NCBI RefSeq assembly: GCF_001513965.1
Contig: NZ_KQ948016.1
Span: 480,382-544,381, forward strand
Direction: 5' to 3'
Length of the DNA: 64,000 nt
DNA from: Streptomyces cellostaticus
GTDB lineage: Bacteria; Actinomycetota; Actinomycetes; Streptomycetales; Streptomycetaceae
The position numbers and the translations under genes were made by a program. Positions 61,167 through 64,000 of this stretch are shown piece after piece. The notes below the pieces were generated by a model. The model had not been told where the DNA came from. It was given only the letters and a program-made list of their open reading frames with translations, and searched no databases. The number at the start of each line of letters is the position of its first letter. The stretch's first letter is position 1.

Positions 61167-61751
61167 ATGGGATTGCTGGACATCCTGCTCGGTCGTACGA
61201 AGCCGGTCGCGCCCGACCTCGACCAGCTGTTCGCGCTGCCGTCGGCGGCCGTGACGCTCCAGGCGGCGGCCGGGTTCACGCCGACCGGCAGCGGTGCGGT
61301 GTGCTTCGCCACGGTCGAGGGCGCGGCCTTTGAACAGACCCACCGGGAGGTCCAGGCGCTGCTCGACGCGGACGCCGACCGGGCCGGCTCCCCGGTGGAA
61401 CTGAGCCAGGACGACTACGGCTACTCCTGGCTGCTCTCCTGGCGGGCCCCCGACCAGCTGCCCCAGCTGGTCAACGACCTGCACGCGGTGAACAGCTCGA
61501 TGGAAGTCAACGGCTTCGGCCCGCAGCTGCTCTGCTCCCTGGCCTCGTTCGCGGACGACACCGGCCGGAAGCTGGCCCTCGTCTACCTCTACAAGCGCGG
61601 CACCTTCTACCCCTTCGCACCGCTGCCCGGCGCAGCCGAACGCCGGGACAACGCGCTGGAGCTGCAGGTGAAGGCGGCCCTTGCGAACGACCTCAGGACC
61701 GAGCAGGACCTGAGCCGCTGGTTCCCGGTGTGGGGCGCCCCCGGCCTGTGA
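61167..61751 (+). CDS. pspAB: PspA-associated protein PspAB
   Basis: 194 aa, start MGLLDILLGRTKPVAPDLDQLFALPSAA, the family-typical opening. Further blocks: DDYGYSWLLSWRAP and YKRGTFYPFAPL. Soluble. It follows htpX directly. Completes the PspA/PspAA/PspAB/HtpX membrane-stress set of Streptomyces, split over two loci here. Confidence 0.88.
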   Translation: MGLLDILLGRTKPVAPDLDQLFALPSAAVTLQAAAGFTPTGSGAVCFATVEGAAFEQTHREVQALLDADADRAGSPVELSQDDYGYSWLLSWRAPDQLPQLVNDLHAVNSSMEVNGFGPQLLCSLASFADDTGRKLALVYLYKRGTFYPFAPLPGAAERRDNALELQVKAALANDLRTEQDLSRWFPVWGAPGL

Positions 61752-61770
61752 CCGGCGGCGCCCCTGGGGC

Positions 61771-62043
61771 TCACCTGCTCTTCTCCCGCTCCTGACGCCG
61801 GGTCTCGAAGGGGCGCTCGCGGCGGTAGCGGCGCTCCCACTTGGCCTGGCGGTCCCGGCGCTCGCGGTAGGCCCGGTAGGAGTCGGGCAGCGCGCCCGGG
61901 CCGGACGGCGGGGGCGCAGCGGGCGAGCCCCTGCCGTGCTTCGCGTACAGATAGAGCAGCGCGGCGGCGGCGAGCCACCAGGTGTGGTTTCCGAATCCGA
62001 GAATCACCAGGACGACGGTCCCGGCGACGACGATGCCAGTCAT
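61771..62043 (-). CDS. Small membrane protein with basic tail
   Basis: 90 aa. One or two close N-terminal helices (4-37, GIVVAGTVVLVILGFGNHTWWLAAAALLYLY split by NHTWW), followed by a Pro/Gly spacer and a highly basic C-terminal region (RAYRERRDRQAKWERRYRRER). GGAGG before the ATG at 62043. Convergent with pspAB; function unknown. Confidence 0.78.
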   Translation of the reverse strand: MTGIVVAGTVVLVILGFGNHTWWLAAAALLYLYAKHGRGSPAAPPPSGPGALPDSYRAYRERRDRQAKWERRYRRERPFETRRQEREKSR

Positions 62044-62173
62044 GACGGACCTCCGTGGGTGAGTGTGGATGGGGGGCGTGTCGGCTTCGCGCCGTTTGTT
62101 CAGGGTAGGGAGACCGTCACCACGGGTGCACCTCGTTTTCCCTGCGGCCCAGTGGCCGTGAGTGAATGGCGTG

Positions 62174-63823
62174 ATGAGCGAACTCCCCTTCGAACACGAG
62201 GAATTCAGCTGCGTATACGACGGTGAACGGCTCAGCGCGGTGAGCGCCGGCCCTCCCGGGCGGGCGACCGTCGTCCTCCTGCACGGAGCCGGCAACGGCA
62301 GCAAGGAACGGTTGCTGCCGCTGCTCGCCGAGTTCGCCGCGCACGGCTGCCGCGCCCTGGCCTTCGACTTCTCCGGGCACGGGGAAAGCTCCGGAGAGCT
62401 CGCGGAGCTGAGCCTGCGGCGGCGGTTCGAGCAGGCGGTGGCGGTGATCGACGCGCATGCCCCGGCGCGGGATCCGCTGGTCCTGGTCGGGTTCAGCATG
62501 AGCGGACAGACGGTGGCGGACCTCGTACGACACTACGGGCGCCGGGTGGCGGCCGTCGGCCTGGGCGCACCCGCCGTGTACGCGCCCCAGGCCTGGGACG
62601 TGCCCTTCGGTGACGGCCGGGGCCGGTTCAGCGAGATCATCCGTACCCCCGGCAGCTGGCGCGGCTCGCCCGGCCTGGAGGTGCTGCGGGCCTACGAGGG
62701 GCGGGCGGTGCTGGCGGTGCCGGGCACGGACGCGGTCATCCCGCCGGAGGTGACGGAGGCCGTGCAGGAGGCGCTGTCGGCGTGCTCCCAGTACACCCGC
62801 TTCGAACTCCCGGACGCCGAGCACCGGTTGGGCCTGTGGTTCCGCGACCATGCCGAGGACCGCGGGGCGTTCGCGACCGCCCTGCTGAGCGGCCTGGACG
62901 AGCAGGGCTGGGCGGCGACGCGGAACTGGGTGGCCGAGCAACTGCCCGGGGGCCGTACGATCGCCGGCTCGCGGCGGCTCACGGGCGGCTGGTCGGCGCA
63001 GATACGCGGGCTCACCCTGGACGACGGGGAGGAGCTGGTGCTGCGCACGTTCGTGCGGCCCTTCTTCCGGCGGCACGCTCCGGGCCTGCTGTCCCGGGAG
63101 GCGTCCGTCCTCGGCCTGCTCGCCGGGCAGGAGGGCATCCCCGCCCCGGCCCTGGTCGCCGTGGACGCCACCGCCGAACACTGCGACCACCCCAGCCTGT
63201 TGATGACCCGGCTGCCGGGCCTGGTGCGGGTGGACCAGGAGGACGAGGCGGCCCTGGACCGGCGGCTGGACCTGCTCGCCGCCCAACTGGTGCGCATCCA
63301 CGCCGTCGTCCCCGAGGAGCGTCCGCGCGCCTATGAGGCATGGACGTCACCGGAACGGCTGCGCACCCCGGGCGGTGGGATGTGGGCACGCGCGGTGGAC
63401 GTGATCCGCCGCGACCCGCCGCCGTACCGGGGCCGCTTCCTGCACCGGGACTATCACCCCGGGAACGTGCTGTTCACGGGGGCCGGGGACGGGCTGCTGG
63501 TGAGCGGGGTCGTCGACTGGGTGGAGACCTCGTGGGGCCCCGCCGACCTCGACGTCGCCCACTGCTCGACCGCACTGGCCCTGCTGCACGGCCCGGCGCA
63601 GGGCCTGGCCTTCCGGGACCGGTACGAGGAGCGCGGCGGCCACGGGCTCGCCGACGGGCCCGACCACCTGTACTGGCGGCTGCTCGACGCCCTGGCCTAC
63701 TTTCCCGACGCCGAGAAGCTGGCCCGGCCGTGGCGCGAGCTGGGCCGTGCGGATCTGACACCGCAGGTGCTGGGCGAGCGGCTGGAGGCGTACGTGGGCG
63801 GGCTGCTGGAGCAGTACGGCTGA
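62174..63823 (+). CDS. Alpha/beta hydrolase fused to an aminoglycoside phosphotransferase-like domain
   Basis: 549 aa. Residues 1-230 are an alpha/beta hydrolase (VVLLHGAGNGSKE, FDFSGHGESSG, nucleophile S108 in GFSMSG, DAEHRL with the late His). Residues 250-549 are an APH/choline-kinase-like domain (GGWSAQIRGL, HRDYHPGN with D426 and N431, VVDWVE with D448). The two are joined in one unbroken frame. Possibly a small-molecule modifying enzyme or resistance protein; substrate unknown. ATG at 62174 is preferred to 62162. Confidence 0.85.
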   Translation: MSELPFEHEEFSCVYDGERLSAVSAGPPGRATVVLLHGAGNGSKERLLPLLAEFAAHGCRALAFDFSGHGESSGELAELSLRRRFEQAVAVIDAHAPARDPLVLVGFSMSGQTVADLVRHYGRRVAAVGLGAPAVYAPQAWDVPFGDGRGRFSEIIRTPGSWRGSPGLEVLRAYEGRAVLAVPGTDAVIPPEVTEAVQEALSACSQYTRFELPDAEHRLGLWFRDHAEDRGAFATALLSGLDEQGWAATRNWVAEQLPGGRTIAGSRRLTGGWSAQIRGLTLDDGEELVLRTFVRPFFRRHAPGLLSREASVLGLLAGQEGIPAPALVAVDATAEHCDHPSLLMTRLPGLVRVDQEDEAALDRRLDLLAAQLVRIHAVVPEERPRAYEAWTSPERLRTPGGGMWARAVDVIRRDPPPYRGRFLHRDYHPGNVLFTGAGDGLLVSGVVDWVETSWGPADLDVAHCSTALALLHGPAQGLAFRDRYEERGGHGLADGPDHLYWRLLDALAYFPDAEKLARPWRELGRADLTPQVLGERLEAYVGGLLEQYG

Positions 63824-63838
63824 ACGGCCCAGCCCCGC

Positions 63839-64000
63839 TCACACACCCGGCTCCGCCGCCACCACACCCGCCGCAACGGCCGCACCGAGAGCGGCATGGT
63901 CGGCGACGGTCCGGTCGGCATAGGCCAGCGCAAAGTCGGCGACCGCACGGTCGAAGGTATCGGCCGCACCGAGGTAGGCGGCGATGGCGATGCGGTCACC
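63839..64000 (-). CDS. DUF2252 protein, C-terminal fragment
   Basis: The last 54 codons of a gene entering from the right edge: GDRIAIAAYLGAADTFDRA, then VADFALAYADRTVADHAAL and AEPGV before the stop. This matches the usual end of DUF2252 proteins (kinase-like fold, function unknown). It converges on the hydrolase-APH gene. Confidence 0.8.
   Translation of the reverse strand, partial: GDRIAIAAYLGAADTFDRAVADFALAYADRTVADHAALGAAVAAGVVAAEPGV

Noticed and set aside
1..64000. tRNA, rRNA and cobalamin riboswitch search by eye
   Set aside because: No cloverleaf-like, rRNA-like or B12-box-like sequence was recognised; the insertion site at 51.6 kb is a protein gene and not a tRNA.

Overview
The window is high-GC actinobacterial DNA with dense genes, many GTG starts and long antisense shadow frames. 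Gene content and order (cytochrome oxidase, nadA, pspA, cobU/cobT/cobS, pepA, lpd, E2, aceE, lipB/lipA, glnA) look like the core of a Streptomyces chromosome; from memory it is close to the S. coelicolor SCO2155-SCO2203 stretch. Most of it is housekeeping DNA, with one 4.9-kb integrated mobile element at 51.6-56.5 kb.

Layout. 1-4.2 kb: ctaC-ctaD (aa3 oxidase subunits), a cysteine desulfurase fused to a TusA domain, and a PfkB sugar/nucleoside kinase. 4.3-9.1 kb: small and membrane-anchored proteins of unknown role, an ErpA-type Fe-S carrier, quinolinate synthase nadA (an Fe-S enzyme) behind a dyad-rich promoter, and a frameshifted NACHT-type remnant. 9.2-15.6 kb: an RND exporter, a NarL-type two-component pair, and PspAA-PspA (membrane stress). 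15.9-18.6 kb: DUF3043 membrane protein, a methyltransferase that seems to use a CTG start, and an HtrA-like lipoprotein protease. 18.8-27.8 kb: cobalamin nucleotide-loop genes cobU, cobT and cobS, interrupted by a methyltransferase, a lysyl-phosphatidylglycerol synthase-like protein and two convergent membrane-protein genes whose overlapping 3' ends have been amplified into four 200-bp tandem units. 28-36.9 kb: aminopeptidase pepA, then lpd-E2, a GntR regulator and aceE, i.e. the pyruvate dehydrogenase parts list, with striking paired palindromes before aceE. 37-50.9 kb: a WYL regulator preceded by a 9-bp minisatellite, an XRE-DUF5753 regulator with a nearby DUF397 gene, PGRP amidase, MarP-like protease, GNAT, epimerase, FAD oxidoreductase, a TPR-type regulator, and lipB-lipA (lipoate supply for the E2 above).

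51.6-56.5 kb: a serine-integrase element inserted in the last codons of a DUF4191 membrane-protein gene. A 19-bp identical core marks attL and attR. The attP core lies inside the integrase gene, so integration exchanges the C-termini of both the host protein and the integrase. The element also carries a small gene upstream of int, a structured non-coding region with a 148-bp dyad, two GTGA-coupled small genes and an XRE-type regulator; no transfer or replication protein is visible.

56.6-64 kb: RDD protein, glnA behind a correctly spaced tandem GlnR box, a secreted Gly-Phe-Asn repeat peptide, small proteins, HtpX-PspAB (partners of the PspAA-PspA module 45 kb away), an alpha/beta-hydrolase-APH fusion and the C-terminal end of a DUF2252 gene. 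A dispersed repeat containing the block GCGCGGGGAACTGCGCGACC occurs seven times between genes in the first half.
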